A DNA stretch of 64,000 nucleotides from Aphanomyces cochlioides (lineage: Eukaryota; Oomycota; Saprolegniomycetes; Saprolegniales; Verrucalvaceae): the NCBI GenBank assembly GCA_019828595.1, contig JAHQRK010000030.1, positions 248,001 to 312,000 on the forward strand. The letters are read 5' to 3'. Position numbers and translations under genes: made by a program. The notes under the pieces were generated by a model. It saw only the letters and a program-made list of their open reading frames with translations, searched no databases and was not told where the DNA came from. Position 1 is the stretch's first letter, and every line of letters begins with the position of its first letter. Below, one piece after another: positions 1-9,508 of this stretch.

Positions 1-215
1 AATCCATCTTCATGGCGCTTGTCGGACTCGCTCGCGTTGGACTCGACAGAGATTTCGTTGGCGGGTGCGTGGAGAAGGCGATCTTGAGCGTCGGCGGAAG
101 GAGACGGCGTCGGACCCTGCTCGTCCACTGGTGGACCAGAAGGGTCAAGGTACTTCACGGAGGAGACATTCGGCATAGAGTGCTTGGCAGCATCGGCGGC
201 GGCGGTAGACGACAT
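1..215 (-). CDS. N-terminal part of a putative LINE-C ORF1 protein (partial)
   Basis: An ATG at 215 opens a frame that stays open for 71 codons to the window edge. The peptide starts MSSTAAADAAKHSMPNVSS and is rich in Ala, Ser, Pro, Asp and Glu, as is usual for the disordered N-termini of LINE ORF1 proteins. No domain is visible in this part. The ATG is the first in a leader of about 62 nt, a leader length close to those of LINE-A (80 nt) and LINE-B (53 nt). A function in RNA binding is inferred only from the position as first ORF of a presumed LINE. The stop codon lies outside the window. Confidence 0.45.
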   Translation of the reverse strand, partial: MSSTAAADAAKHSMPNVSSVKYLDPSGPPVDEQGPTPSPSADAQDRLLHAPANEISVESNASESDKRHEDG

Positions 216-277
216 TGGTCGAGGGGTACCTTACTTTGGCTGTTGACTTGAGTGGTTGACGGCAAAAGTAAAAGTGG
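1..277 (-). mobile_element. LINE-C, 5' end of a third LINE-like family (runs off the window)
   Basis: Minus-strand element whose 5' end abuts the first base of a tRNA-Ala at 278, exactly where LINE-B elements end. The leader (216-277) is about 62 nt, followed by an open frame. It is GC-richer than LINE-A and LINE-B, with GCC-repeat codons, and its N-terminus does not resemble the LINE-B ORF1, so I treat it as a separate family. Only the 5' end is visible; no reverse transcriptase is seen, so calling it a LINE is inference from position, orientation and a similar 5' terminus. Confidence 0.55.
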
Positions 278-321
278 GGGGATGTAGCTCAGATGGTAGA
301 GCGCCCGCTTAGCATGCGGGA
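278..321 (+). pseudogene. tRNA-Ala(AGC) 5' part, nt 1-44, split by LINE-A copy 1
   Basis: Identical to nt 1-44 of the complete tRNA-Ala genes in this array. It holds the A box and the anticodon arm but stops where LINE-A begins; the remaining part is at 9551-9596. Bases 305-321 are the left target-site duplication. Bases 278-291 are also the duplication left by LINE-C. Confidence 0.9.
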
Positions 322-327
322 CTTTCG

Positions 328-332
328 TTTTT
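328..332 (+). terminator. T5 run at the 5' end of LINE-A, potential Pol III stop
   Basis: Five T residues lie 7-11 nt downstream of the tRNA-Ala 5' part. A Pol III transcript started from the stranded tRNA half would probably stop here. It may be only composition. The same run is in copies 2, 3 and 4. Confidence 0.35.
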
Positions 333-401
333 GCTTTGTAGGTTAAACTACCACAGCCCCCCAACGGAAAATCTTGCTTTTTAGGTGCTTTCGACAACGT
401 C

Positions 402-2927
402 ATGGCCTCTAGCGCGGAAAAAACCATCCTTTCGACGGTGTCTCGATTCGCTCAACGTGAATCGACGCCTGACCCTAGCCAAGCGACGCCCGGTCCGAGC
501 CGAGAAGCCGCTGAAAAACCTCCTTCCTCTAGGAACAGCGCCGCTGCGTCCGACTCTCTTCGTAGGGAAAATGTTTCCAACCAAGATGGTGTTGACTTAG
601 GTGGTGACACTGGTCCAAATATGGACAAAAAAAATGGACCCGATGATGCAGGAATGGGTATGGATATTAATGGTTCCAACGAAAAACCTGCCTCTGACGC
701 CAATGGTGGCAAATTACCCAAGGATTCTGACAAGCCTGGGGAGAATATTACCCATCCTGACGGCACCCCTCATGGACGAGTTTTACCTAATTCGAAAAAT
801 CCCTCCAAAGATGGGACAAACTCTCCTGCCAAACCCTCCAACCCCAAAAAACAAGCTTCGTCCAACAACGAAGGCAAAAAAACCAACTCGAAGAAAAATA
901 ATGTCTGGGAAGGAGCCCGCCATGTGAAAACCCAATTGGTTCGCAACACTGGTGGGCATCCCATTGACGACTCTGAATTGGAAGAATTAATTCGACAAGC
1001 TCGAGAATTCCGCCAAAACCCTACTGCTATGGATGAATTCATTGAAGACATCTTGAAAACTCCATCATCGAAGGCTTGCACTGTGGACATTCCTCTGGGA
1101 GAAGCTTTCCGTCAAGTCAAGGACTACCAAATCCGAGCGAATTTAATTACCCAAAACCCGGGTACGCTTTGGGAATCGAAATTCAAGGAAATTCTGTTCC
1201 ACAAGAAAAACCCGACTACTCTCTCTTTGACGTTTTATGACGATGATCTATTGCGCAAAACTTGTGGAACCTCCCTTCGTCTGGGAAAACAAGAATTTAC
1301 TGTGCCTGAATATTCTCCCCACTCGAAACTTTATTTTATTACTTTCAACAACCTGGTGGATCACGATATTCAAAAAGCGATTTTGAAAAAGTTGGAAGAG
1401 CTCACTCACTGCGTCATTGTTGGTTTTAACCCCAGTACTGACAATTTATTACGCTCGACCCAATTTCGAGTCCTTTTTGACTCCGAAACTCCTCCTTTGG
1501 CATTGGTACCAGATGATGGAGGCGAGCCTCTGAGAGAAATCGAGATCCAAAACCAAGTTTATGTTTTTCAACATAAAATTCGGTCCCTCAATCAAACGGT
1601 CCCTCCCAGCGTTCAAGCTAGACTGGAAAAAGCCAAACAAAAAGACGACGCTAAAAAGAATACAGACCATGTCGAGGAAAACGCTACAGAGGAAAAGACT
1701 GATGCTCCCGAAAATCCATCGACAGAAAACCAACCACCCAACACCCCGAAGGAAAATACTGGCACAACTGGAAACTCCGAATCCCCTAATGCCGATCCCA
1801 AGGAAAATCAAAATGGCAAGGAAAACTTTGTCGACCTGTCAAGCGATGTGGACATGGAACAAGAGGAGAAATCAAATATCGAAGAGGAAGAAATGGTAGC
1901 TCAACCCAAGAAGATATTAAATCCTCCACAATCACCCAAGGGCTCGAGCGAGAATAATATTATTCTCACAGACAAACCCAATTTATCCCAGGACGAATTT
2001 AAACCAACTCGAGCCGGTTTTATTCAAGGTCCCCAATACAAAATATCAGCTACCTCGATTCCAACACAAAATCGATTCGCTATCCTCAGCTCAGACGACT
2101 CTGACGTGACAACATCAGGCACAACGGTTCCTCGATTCCATCTTGATATCGTTCCTACCGACACGCCCAAAAAACGTCCTGCTTCGTCCCCAAAATCAAC
2201 GATACCCAAAAAAATTCCAGCCTCTACGAAACCAGCAGGAGCCAAAGTGAAGGCTCAAATCACAGAGCTGAAGAAAAAACTGAATGAATCCACCAACCCA
2301 TTGGTATTTCATGATGAAACCCTCAACCAACCTGGCTTTATTGGAAATATCTATATGGACCCAAAATCTCGCAAAATCGCATCCAATTTAATTGCCTCGA
2401 GAGGAATTATACGTTTAATGGCTGGAGAAAATCCCATGCAAGCTATTGATGAAGAACGATTTACCTCGTACTACCAAAAACAGCATGGCCATCCTCCTCC
2501 TGAAAATTACAGCCCCACAAATCTATTCCAAAGTTTGTGTCCAAATGACGAAGACTACCACATGAGAAGATCTCTAGCAGCAATCGATCTATTTCTGTCC
2601 AACAGAGCACCTGAAGCTTATACGAACGATGAGTATATTAATCTGTGCCTGAAAGACAAAGTCCACCGTTGGCCCAATTGCAATTTAATCACGGACGCCT
2701 CCTTGATTAAATTAATTTCCAGTCCTGCTGCTGGAAACCTGGTGCAACATCATAAAATTGAAGAAGAGTTGAGCCATATTGTGAAAGATCTGGCACTCCA
2801 AACAATTGACCCTACGAAGTGTTTTGACTCGGATACTGATGCCTTGTTAACTTTACTTCCGGACGAAAAGGCTCCTGAACTCGACTACAAAGAACTTGGC
2901 GATGGTGACAATGCAGACTCCAATTGA
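402..2927 (+). CDS. LINE-A ORF1 protein, copy 1 (841 aa)
   Basis: Putative RNA-binding protein that would package element RNA into a ribonucleoprotein; role inferred from LINE ORF1 proteins. Residues 1-165 are disordered and rich in Asn, Lys, Pro, Gly. About 285-400 forms an RRM-like alternation of strands and helices (KLYFITFNNL, TQFRVLFDS). About 405-520 is a charged Lys/Glu-rich linker. NRFAILSSDD near 556 recalls a short motif of many ORF1 proteins. From about 634 to 830 there is a mainly helical C-terminal domain that looks distantly like that of LINE-B ORF1. No CCHC zinc knuckle is seen. The ATG at 402 is the first after an 80-nt leader and has G at +4. The N-terminal 25th residue is Pro, as in copy 3. 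Confidence 0.9.
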   Translation: MASSAEKTILSTVSRFAQRESTPDPSQATPGPSREAAEKPPSSRNSAAASDSLRRENVSNQDGVDLGGDTGPNMDKKNGPDDAGMGMDINGSNEKPASDANGGKLPKDSDKPGENITHPDGTPHGRVLPNSKNPSKDGTNSPAKPSNPKKQASSNNEGKKTNSKKNNVWEGARHVKTQLVRNTGGHPIDDSELEELIRQAREFRQNPTAMDEFIEDILKTPSSKACTVDIPLGEAFRQVKDYQIRANLITQNPGTLWESKFKEILFHKKNPTTLSLTFYDDDLLRKTCGTSLRLGKQEFTVPEYSPHSKLYFITFNNLVDHDIQKAILKKLEELTHCVIVGFNPSTDNLLRSTQFRVLFDSETPPLALVPDDGGEPLREIEIQNQVYVFQHKIRSLNQTVPPSVQARLEKAKQKDDAKKNTDHVEENATEEKTDAPENPSTENQPPNTPKENTGTTGNSESPNADPKENQNGKENFVDLSSDVDMEQEEKSNIEEEEMVAQPKKILNPPQSPKGSSENNIILTDKPNLSQDEFKPTRAGFIQGPQYKISATSIPTQNRFAILSSDDSDVTTSGTTVPRFHLDIVPTDTPKKRPASSPKSTIPKKIPASTKPAGAKVKAQITELKKKLNESTNPLVFHDETLNQPGFIGNIYMDPKSRKIASNLIASRGIIRLMAGENPMQAIDEERFTSYYQKQHGHPPPENYSPTNLFQSLCPNDEDYHMRRSLAAIDLFLSNRAPEAYTNDEYINLCLKDKVHRWPNCNLITDASLIKLISSPAAGNLVQHHKIEEELSHIVKDLALQTIDPTKCFDSDTDALLTLLPDEKAPELDYKELGDGDNADSN

Positions 2928-3027
2928 CTCGCCAACACACAAAATCAATTAAAACCACAATCACCACACCCCGACCCAAACCAACACAACGACTTGAAGT
3001 CAAAAAATCAAAACCCAAATATTAATC

Positions 3028-6000
3028 ATGACCGTGACCACAATTAACGCGCTACCACAAGCCATTATCGACTGGGATATTAGCTTGTTTTCTCTCAACA
3101 CAAATGGTCTCTCCAACTCTTTCCACCACCTTCTCAAGAACTTTCTCCTCAAAAACTCTATCTCACTTATCCAAGAAACTCGACTGCCTTACCCCAGCGA
3201 CCATGGCAAAATCAATTTCTACTGGAAAAAACATACCAACCAACAAGGCACTTTCTTCTACGAGGAGCCAATTTATTCCATCAGCCATACCTCTCATCCT
3301 ACTGGAGGCCTTGCTACATTTATTCATCCTGACTGCCCTCTGGACAATTGCACCAATTTAAACCACTCTTGGGACAAACCTCTCCTCCGTGGTCGTTATT
3401 TACTTATATCGGCCACTCTGGACAATATCCCGGTTTTTATTCACAACATCTATGCTCCGTACGACTATCACGACCGTGTGGATTTTTTTAATGATCTGCC
3501 TCGCGATTTTCCACCCGAAGCTTTTCATATTGTTGGTGGCGACTTTAACGTTATTTTCTCCCCAACATTAGATTCATGCCGTCCTTCGACTCATGCGACC
3601 CATGGCTCATATGAACTCAACCTATGGCTACAAGATTTACACCTCGTTGACATTTTCCGTCAACAAAATCCACTGAAACGTGCTTTCACAAGTCCAAAAT
3701 TTGTCAATCGGCTTGACTATATTTTCATCTCATCTGCTATGGCATCCCTACGTCATCTGAAATTTCGTCACCTGGAACCAATTCCTCATGCTGACCACAC
3801 TCCCTGCAAATTATTGACCAAACGTCCATCAGTATCAATGGGACCTGGTCCATGGAAAACACCACAATGGGTTCTCAACAATGACAAGGCCAAATTAATT
3901 ATCTCTCGTCAACTTGAAACCTTCCTTACCAAGACCCAATTAAACTCAAATGTTGGTCTACATTTCGACACCATGATCACCAACATGCGAAATCAATTAA
4001 AATACCTACACGACGAGTTGGTCGAAAATCAACAAAGGCCTCTCAAGAAATTATCTATGGATTTGGCTTTATTGATTCGGGATTACCAAAACGCCCCATG
4101 TGCGTCCTTGATGGCACGTATCAAAACAATTCAAGCTGCCATACATGAATATCATGACAGGAAAAAAGTCCTACGGGAAGATACTGCTATGCAAACTCAT
4201 CTCGAGAAAGCGGAAAGGTGTACCAAATTTCACCTGAAGCCACCTCGCACAATCCCTTTACAAAAATCTCCCTTCAAGGCACTCAAAATGTCCAATGGAA
4301 ATATTGCTTCTGATCAACAATCAATTTCCTCGACACTCCACGAGTTTTATTCTGACCTGTATGGCGACCATGAGGCAGTTGACAAGGAAAGAATGGCCAA
4401 GTATTTAAAAACTCTGATATCTCGCCGACTCAATATCGACGACAAGAGATTTATTGGGGCTCCTCTCACGGCAAACGAATTTTATTTTGCCATTAAACAC
4501 TCCAAACGGAATTCAACTCCTGGGCCAAATTCACTGCCCTACGAAATTTTGAAAATGTTTCCCCATGAATGGTCCCTGGCTTTGGAAATGCTATACTATT
4601 ACCAAATCAACTCTCACTCCAACTTGGCACCCTCCCAATTGACAAGTTTAATTGTACTGCTGTACAAAAAGGACGACAAACTACTCCCAAAAAATTACCG
4701 TCCCATCAGTTTGGTCAATATCGACGTGAAAATCCTCACAATGGTCCTTGCAGAACGAATGCAGAGAATCATTCAGTCGATAGTCCACCCGGATCAAACA
4801 GGTTTTATTCGTGGTCGATCAATCCAAACCAATTTACTGCGCTTGGAAGACCTGAATCACTTTATGAAGTTTTATTCCTCCGAGTCTATTGTGGCCCTCT
4901 TGGACTTTGAAAAAGCCTTTGATAGGGTCAACCATTCCTATTTATTGGCAACCCTGAAGGAATTTAATTTTCCACCGTCCTTTCTCAACATGGTCAAAGT
5001 GCTTTATTCAAATCGTCGTGGACGAATTATTGTCAATGGACATTTATCCAACCCATTTAAGATCCAACGTGGTGTTTTACAAGGCGACCCATTATCACCT
5101 CTTTTATTTGTCTTGGCGCTAGAACCTATGTGTTTAGCCATACGCAAGAGAAAAGATTTGGGCATACGAATTGGTCATCACACTCACACCGGGAGCTATT
5201 ATGCAGACGACTCCCAATTGTACTCCAAAAATACATCGACGTTGCAACTCCAACTCGACATCGTCAAAAAATTCTGTGATATCTCTGGTTTCAAGTTAAA
5301 TCTCTCCAAGACAGAATTATTAACCCATGCCAATTTACCTCCAGACCTGGCACCTTTGGCTATTACTGATGACAAACCTGCTAAATCGTTGGGCCTTTTA
5401 ATTTCTCCCAACATCACAGCCACAACACGTTTAAATTCGCTATTGGAGAAATTGGTCTCAAGAACACAACTATGGTCTTATCGAGCACGAACCCTACCCG
5501 GAAAAGTGACAATCCTAAGGTCAATTTGTTTTCCTGTGCTCTGGTATCAACTCCAATTTATTCCGATCGACAAAGAATATGCCAAACTATTCGACAAGGT
5601 CGCCAAGCAATTTATTCACGGCGATACAATTGATCCATATTCGACTCAACGTTATTTGCATCAATTCAACTCGGACATTATTTTCCTTCCAAAAGCACAA
5701 GGTGGTCTCGGATTTAAATCGTCTACCCACTGGTGGTCAAAACTACACCGGGTCATGACCTTTAAATGCTTCAAGCTACTCCTAGCACCACCTCACAACT
5801 CGTATGGTCAAACGAAATTGCCAGCATGGCTATCCATTGGAGAATATTTACTCTCCAGAGCCTTCAGTCCATGGGGAAATTTTTATGATCTCCTTTTCAT
5901 GAGTCCACACTCTAGTATGTACAAAGCCATATCCCACCAAGATAAGGTTCCACCTCTCTGGTCAGCATTTACTCGACTATGGTTATCCTTATCTCCAACC

Positions 6001-7113
6001 CCACTTAAATTTCCCACAGTTCAAGTCGATGGAAATTTTCCACTTTGGCACAATCAATTCTTACCCTTGGAGAAAACTGTCTTTGAACACTGCTATCCAA
6101 AGACTTATGATTATGCTGTATCACTGGCAAAATTAAATTTTACCCATGTTCGCCACCTACTCGATGAAAATGGCAATCTTATGGATCGGAAAATCCTGTT
6201 AGATTGGATTAAATCTCAATGCTCAAGACGCCATTTAGCCACTCCCGATCATAAATGGTGGTATGCTCTACACGGGAGACTTAAGTCTATCCTTCCATCT
6301 CCACCCGAGGACACAGAAATTAATTTTCGTCAGCCTACACCTTATCGGCAAACGGCTACCGAAATTACTTGGGCTGGAAATTTTAAAGATGGCTTTTTAC
6401 CCTTTATTGATGCCACCTTGGATGATTTAACTCATGAATTTAAATCCAAATCAGCTCAGGAGGTTTTACCCACAGCGCATTTATTGGTACCCTCGGATTT
6501 TTATGCCCACAAGGAAAATATTAAAGTGGTCGCATTCTACAGGCAGCCCAAATTTATTCTGCCAACGTATAGTGCTTTCATATATCGACTGCTTATACGA
6601 GCCTTACCTCTCCGATACAAATTCAAGTACTCGGACGATATCCCGAACACTTGTATTTTCTGTCATGAAGTGGAGACGTATAAACATTTCACCTTGGACT
6701 GTCCATATACTCGAGCATGTTGGAGTCCATTTAAATCCATGGCCAGATCCCTTAACTTTACTTGGCCAACTACCATGGAAAAAATATTCTTCTCTCCTAT
6801 AGCACTCCAAGACAAAGACCTCCAAGCTGGATTTAATTTGCTGTGGCCAATTTTTTTATCTTGTATTTGGTATACAATATGGAAAACTCGGTGCGACCGG
6901 ATTTACCGTCCAGATTTACCTAACAAAACACCTATGACGATATCCAGCTTAGCAGGACACATTATAAAGCGGCATCTGTACCAAGTCAATCGAGCCTCCT
7001 TGGACGACTCCACGAAGGCTTCCTTGACATCGGTGCTTCATAGTTTGCACCAGAATGAGTGGTTCTCTGCCCAAATCTTACCACAATCTCAAAACGAGAC
7101 CTTGGAACCTTAA
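3028..7113 (+). CDS. LINE-A ORF2 protein, copy 1: APE endonuclease and reverse transcriptase (1361 aa)
   Basis: Enzyme for target-primed reverse transcription: it nicks the tRNA-Ala gene and copies element RNA onto the free 3' end. The N-terminal endonuclease shows N24/N26, Q49-E50, GGDFN at 170-174, RLDYIF near 228 and the D256-H257 pair. The reverse transcriptase spans about 500-800, with NYRPISLVN near 555, LDFEKAFDRV near 625, GVLQGDPLSP near 681 and the catalytic YADD at 725-728. A Cys/His knuckle C1209-x2-C1212-x7-H1220-x4-C1225 lies near the C-terminus, as in L1-like proteins. No RNase H domain is recognised. The start lies 100 nt after the ORF1 stop. All catalytic motifs are present, so the copy looks competent. 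Confidence 0.95.
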   Translation: MTVTTINALPQAIIDWDISLFSLNTNGLSNSFHHLLKNFLLKNSISLIQETRLPYPSDHGKINFYWKKHTNQQGTFFYEEPIYSISHTSHPTGGLATFIHPDCPLDNCTNLNHSWDKPLLRGRYLLISATLDNIPVFIHNIYAPYDYHDRVDFFNDLPRDFPPEAFHIVGGDFNVIFSPTLDSCRPSTHATHGSYELNLWLQDLHLVDIFRQQNPLKRAFTSPKFVNRLDYIFISSAMASLRHLKFRHLEPIPHADHTPCKLLTKRPSVSMGPGPWKTPQWVLNNDKAKLIISRQLETFLTKTQLNSNVGLHFDTMITNMRNQLKYLHDELVENQQRPLKKLSMDLALLIRDYQNAPCASLMARIKTIQAAIHEYHDRKKVLREDTAMQTHLEKAERCTKFHLKPPRTIPLQKSPFKALKMSNGNIASDQQSISSTLHEFYSDLYGDHEAVDKERMAKYLKTLISRRLNIDDKRFIGAPLTANEFYFAIKHSKRNSTPGPNSLPYEILKMFPHEWSLALEMLYYYQINSHSNLAPSQLTSLIVLLYKKDDKLLPKNYRPISLVNIDVKILTMVLAERMQRIIQSIVHPDQTGFIRGRSIQTNLLRLEDLNHFMKFYSSESIVALLDFEKAFDRVNHSYLLATLKEFNFPPSFLNMVKVLYSNRRGRIIVNGHLSNPFKIQRGVLQGDPLSPLLFVLALEPMCLAIRKRKDLGIRIGHHTHTGSYYADDSQLYSKNTSTLQLQLDIVKKFCDISGFKLNLSKTELLTHANLPPDLAPLAITDDKPAKSLGLLISPNITATTRLNSLLEKLVSRTQLWSYRARTLPGKVTILRSICFPVLWYQLQFIPIDKEYAKLFDKVAKQFIHGDTIDPYSTQRYLHQFNSDIIFLPKAQGGLGFKSSTHWWSKLHRVMTFKCFKLLLAPPHNSYGQTKLPAWLSIGEYLLSRAFSPWGNFYDLLFMSPHSSMYKAISHQDKVPPLWSAFTRLWLSLSPTPLKFPTVQVDGNFPLWHNQFLPLEKTVFEHCYPKTYDYAVSLAKLNFTHVRHLLDENGNLMDRKILLDWIKSQCSRRHLATPDHKWWYALHGRLKSILPSPPEDTEINFRQPTPYRQTATEITWAGNFKDGFLPFIDATLDDLTHEFKSKSAQEVLPTAHLLVPSDFYAHKENIKVVAFYRQPKFILPTYSAFIYRLLIRALPLRYKFKYSDDIPNTCIFCHEVETYKHFTLDCPYTRACWSPFKSMARSLNFTWPTTMEKIFFSPIALQDKDLQAGFNLLWPIFLSCIWYTIWKTRCDRIYRPDLPNKTPMTISSLAGHIIKRHLYQVNRASLDDSTKASLTSVLHSLHQNEWFSAQILPQSQNETLEP

Positions 7114-8231
7114 AAGGCATGTTATATTGCAACCTTTGAAGAAATTCACCTAAGTCACCCAAACCAATGGGAAAACTCAAAGTGGATTTTCTCGCGACCC
7201 ACTTGGCCTTTTCATGCGTTTGATGGCTCGTTAGCCCCAGCTAACAGAGCTCTATGGACACACCAAGTAACTTTATCTCATGCCGAGTCGTTCACAAAAT
7301 CGACTTGACTTTATCCGTTCACCCAAAATGGCAAAACTATCGACAACTCTGGCATTGCTCTGACGATCATTTCAGACATTCTAATGGTCTTCAGGGTTGC
7401 TAGACATCCCAAGCAGACAAACGCAAGCGTTAGATTGCAAAAAAGTGCAGTGGTTCTCTCACAACAACACTTTGAAAATTGTTACGACGTCTCCCCCTGG
7501 GGGCGAAATCTCAAAATCGAGTGCACACTTTTTGTTCGGGAAAATTGCGCCACGGTGCCTAAAAGATTCTCCCATGTCTCCTCCTCAAGATGTGCCAGTT
7601 TGCGAGTGCTCAAACCTCGCCAAACTCGCGAAACAAAATTCGAAAGGAAATTCGACCCGGTGACACCCATTTTGAACCGGTTTCAACCCGTCACCAAAAG
7701 TGAAATTTCTCTCGACCTACTGCGTGGATTTCTACGTTTAGTGGCTTGTTATCTCAGTTGAATCGAGCTCTATGCCGACACCAACTAGCACATATTGCAG
7801 ATCTATGGTTCAAAACCACGAACCCATTTTGGACTGTCACCCAAACCGGTGAAACACCAGGACAACTCGAACGCTTTCCCTACGGTCACCGAGTGACATC
7901 TAGGGGTCTAGTGGGTGGCTCCACCACTTATTACGACTAGCCAAAGCGTTAGAACGCCCTGAAACATCCTGGTTTGCTCGCAATCCTCAATCCAAAATGT
8001 CAACCGCCCCTATCCACCGGCTACAAAACCTTAAGTCGGCTACAGGTCGCAAATCATTTCCAATCGACCGGCTATGACTCTTTTCCATCCTATCATGGCT
8101 AGACGAGTGTTTTAAGCCATCAAGAGCGATGATTGAAGCCCTGGAACCTACTTGCCGTCGCCCCGACAACTTTTGGTGAAATGGCTAAAACTCATCGGAA
8201 TGGCTCCTGAACGCAAATCAACTCCGATCGC

Positions 8232-8471
8232 CCAACTTAGAGTTGGAGAGGCTCGAGAATGTCCTCGCGATGGATTTGAGCTATCAAGCACCATGATAGC
8301 AGCACAGGAACCCAACTTCCGATTCCAAACCATTTTGAGCCGATAAGGCTCCAAAACGACCATCGTAGCTCATTTCAGCTACACGACTCTATATGCACCG
8401 ATTAATATGGTGCATCCACCGCTAGCCTCCATTGATGGAGGACACCAAGTATGGCTATCTATCTCATAGCC
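8232..8471 (+). repeat. Train of short perfect stem-loops at about 30-nt spacing
   Basis: Seen directly: CCAACT/AGTTGG (8232-8246), CGAG/CTCG (8254-8267), GCTATCA/TGATAGC (8280-8300), GGAA/TTCC (8307-8320), GAGCC/GGCTC (8337-8351), GTAGCT/AGCTAC (8365-8382), ATGCACC/GGTGCAT (8393-8415), CCTCCAT/ATGGAGG (8426-8441) and GGCTAT/ATAGCC (8453-8471). The last five centres are 28-31 nt apart. The stems differ in sequence but share form. Equivalent positions are +10080 in copy 2 and +39253 in copy 3. Confidence 0.75.
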
Positions 8472-8714
8472 GTTCGGAAGTTATGACTCCTTCAAATTTG
8501 GCCGCCGAGACGCCCGATTGGAAAAACCACTGGTTTTGGCTAGCGCTCTCCCGCTACACACTACCTATGGCGATTCTAATGGTGCGCTATCCTTCGTACG
8601 TATCGTCGCTACGATTCTGCCAAGTGGCTCCATGCACCGCGGCGCCGTTCGAAATCCAGCTCCGACGATGCTCGCGCTCGAGACCTATCCGCGCATGGCG
8701 CATGTCAAAATGGC

Positions 8715-8756
8715 ACCTCCCAAATATTTTACCCTTTTTTATTATTTTTGGGAGGT
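8715..8756 (+). repeat. Long-stem hairpin in the LINE-A 3' region
   Basis: ACCTCCCAAA pairs with TTTGGGAGGT around a T-rich 22-nt loop, giving a 10-bp stem in copy 1. In copies 2 and 4 the outermost pair is lost (A to T). Confidence 0.7.
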
Positions 8757-8793
8757 TTACCCCAAAAGCCCAACCCACAAGGGATTTTCCCTC

Positions 8794-8919
8794 TATCTCG
8801 CCACCATCAACTCCGATGAAGACGCTCCTGAAATCAACTTTGCTTGTCATGGAACGACCGACCTCGTTGATTTTTTTGGCTGGTCAAATCGTCCAAGAAC
8901 ATTTTATTTTGGATGGTCT
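8794..8919 (+). repeat. Internal duplication, segment 1 of a 42-codon block
   Basis: Reads YLATINSDED at its start. It aligns codon for codon, without gaps, with 9244-9369: 19 of 42 residues are identical and several differences are synonymous (tcc/tcg, gac/gat, cgt/cgc). Both lie in one frame, separated by stops at 8959-8961 and 8983-8985. This looks like a relic of a coding repeat; no family recognised. Confidence 0.5.
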
Positions 8920-8955
8920 TTTCTCTCAAACCCAGCTTTTCCCATGGATCCAGCG

Positions 8956-8987
8956 ATTTAATTCGGCCTCCTGAGGTCGAATTAAAT
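8956..8987 (+). repeat. 15-bp perfect hairpin with 2-nt loop
   Basis: Arms 8956-8970 and 8973-8987 pair completely, with one G-T wobble. The outer arms are ATTTAATTCG and CGAATTAAAT. It is the strongest inverted repeat noticed in the element and is kept in all four full-length copies. Confidence 0.8.
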
Positions 8988-9243
8988 TGGCCACGACCTT
9001 TTTGGATTTTTTGGGCTCCTACCTCTTGCCAATTTATTTTCCTTGGGCCTGATTTTACTCTGTTTCGACCCTTTTGTCAATTTTTGGCCTTCCTCTCCTG
9101 TCGATTTATTTATTCATGGATCGACCCCAACTCAAGCTTTTATTTACTTGGCCTTTTTCACTGCGTACCTCCACTTGGAATTTTTATCAAGACTTTTGTA
9201 TACAAATTTTCAAGTCCTCCACAGTCAACCCGAAATTGCCTCG

Positions 9244-9369
9244 TATCTCGCCACCACCAACTCGGATCAAGATGGTCATGAAAAGAAAGTTGCTTGTATG
9301 GCTCTTCTCTATACTGTTGAATTTTTTCACAGCCTGAATCGCCATGCAACATTTTCTTTCTGCCATGGT
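9244..9369 (+). repeat. Internal duplication, segment 2 of a 42-codon block
   Basis: Reads YLATTNSDQD at its start; partner of 8794-8919. The truncated LINE-A copy at the right edge of the window starts shortly upstream of this segment. Confidence 0.5.
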
Positions 9370-9508
9370 TCCTCCAAATTACCCCACACCCAAGTCTATT
9401 TCGGTTAAGCAACACTGGACGACTTTCCACAAGAACCTTCCAAGGTCACATTTCGCAACACATATTTATTATGCGACTTATGAAGCCAAAATCGAAAGTC
9501 TAGTTTGC

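Noticed and set aside
7384..7761. 125-codon ORF after ORF2 of LINE-A
   Set aside because: It lies in the structured 3' region, has no recognisable domain, and is broken by a 2-bp deletion in copy 4.
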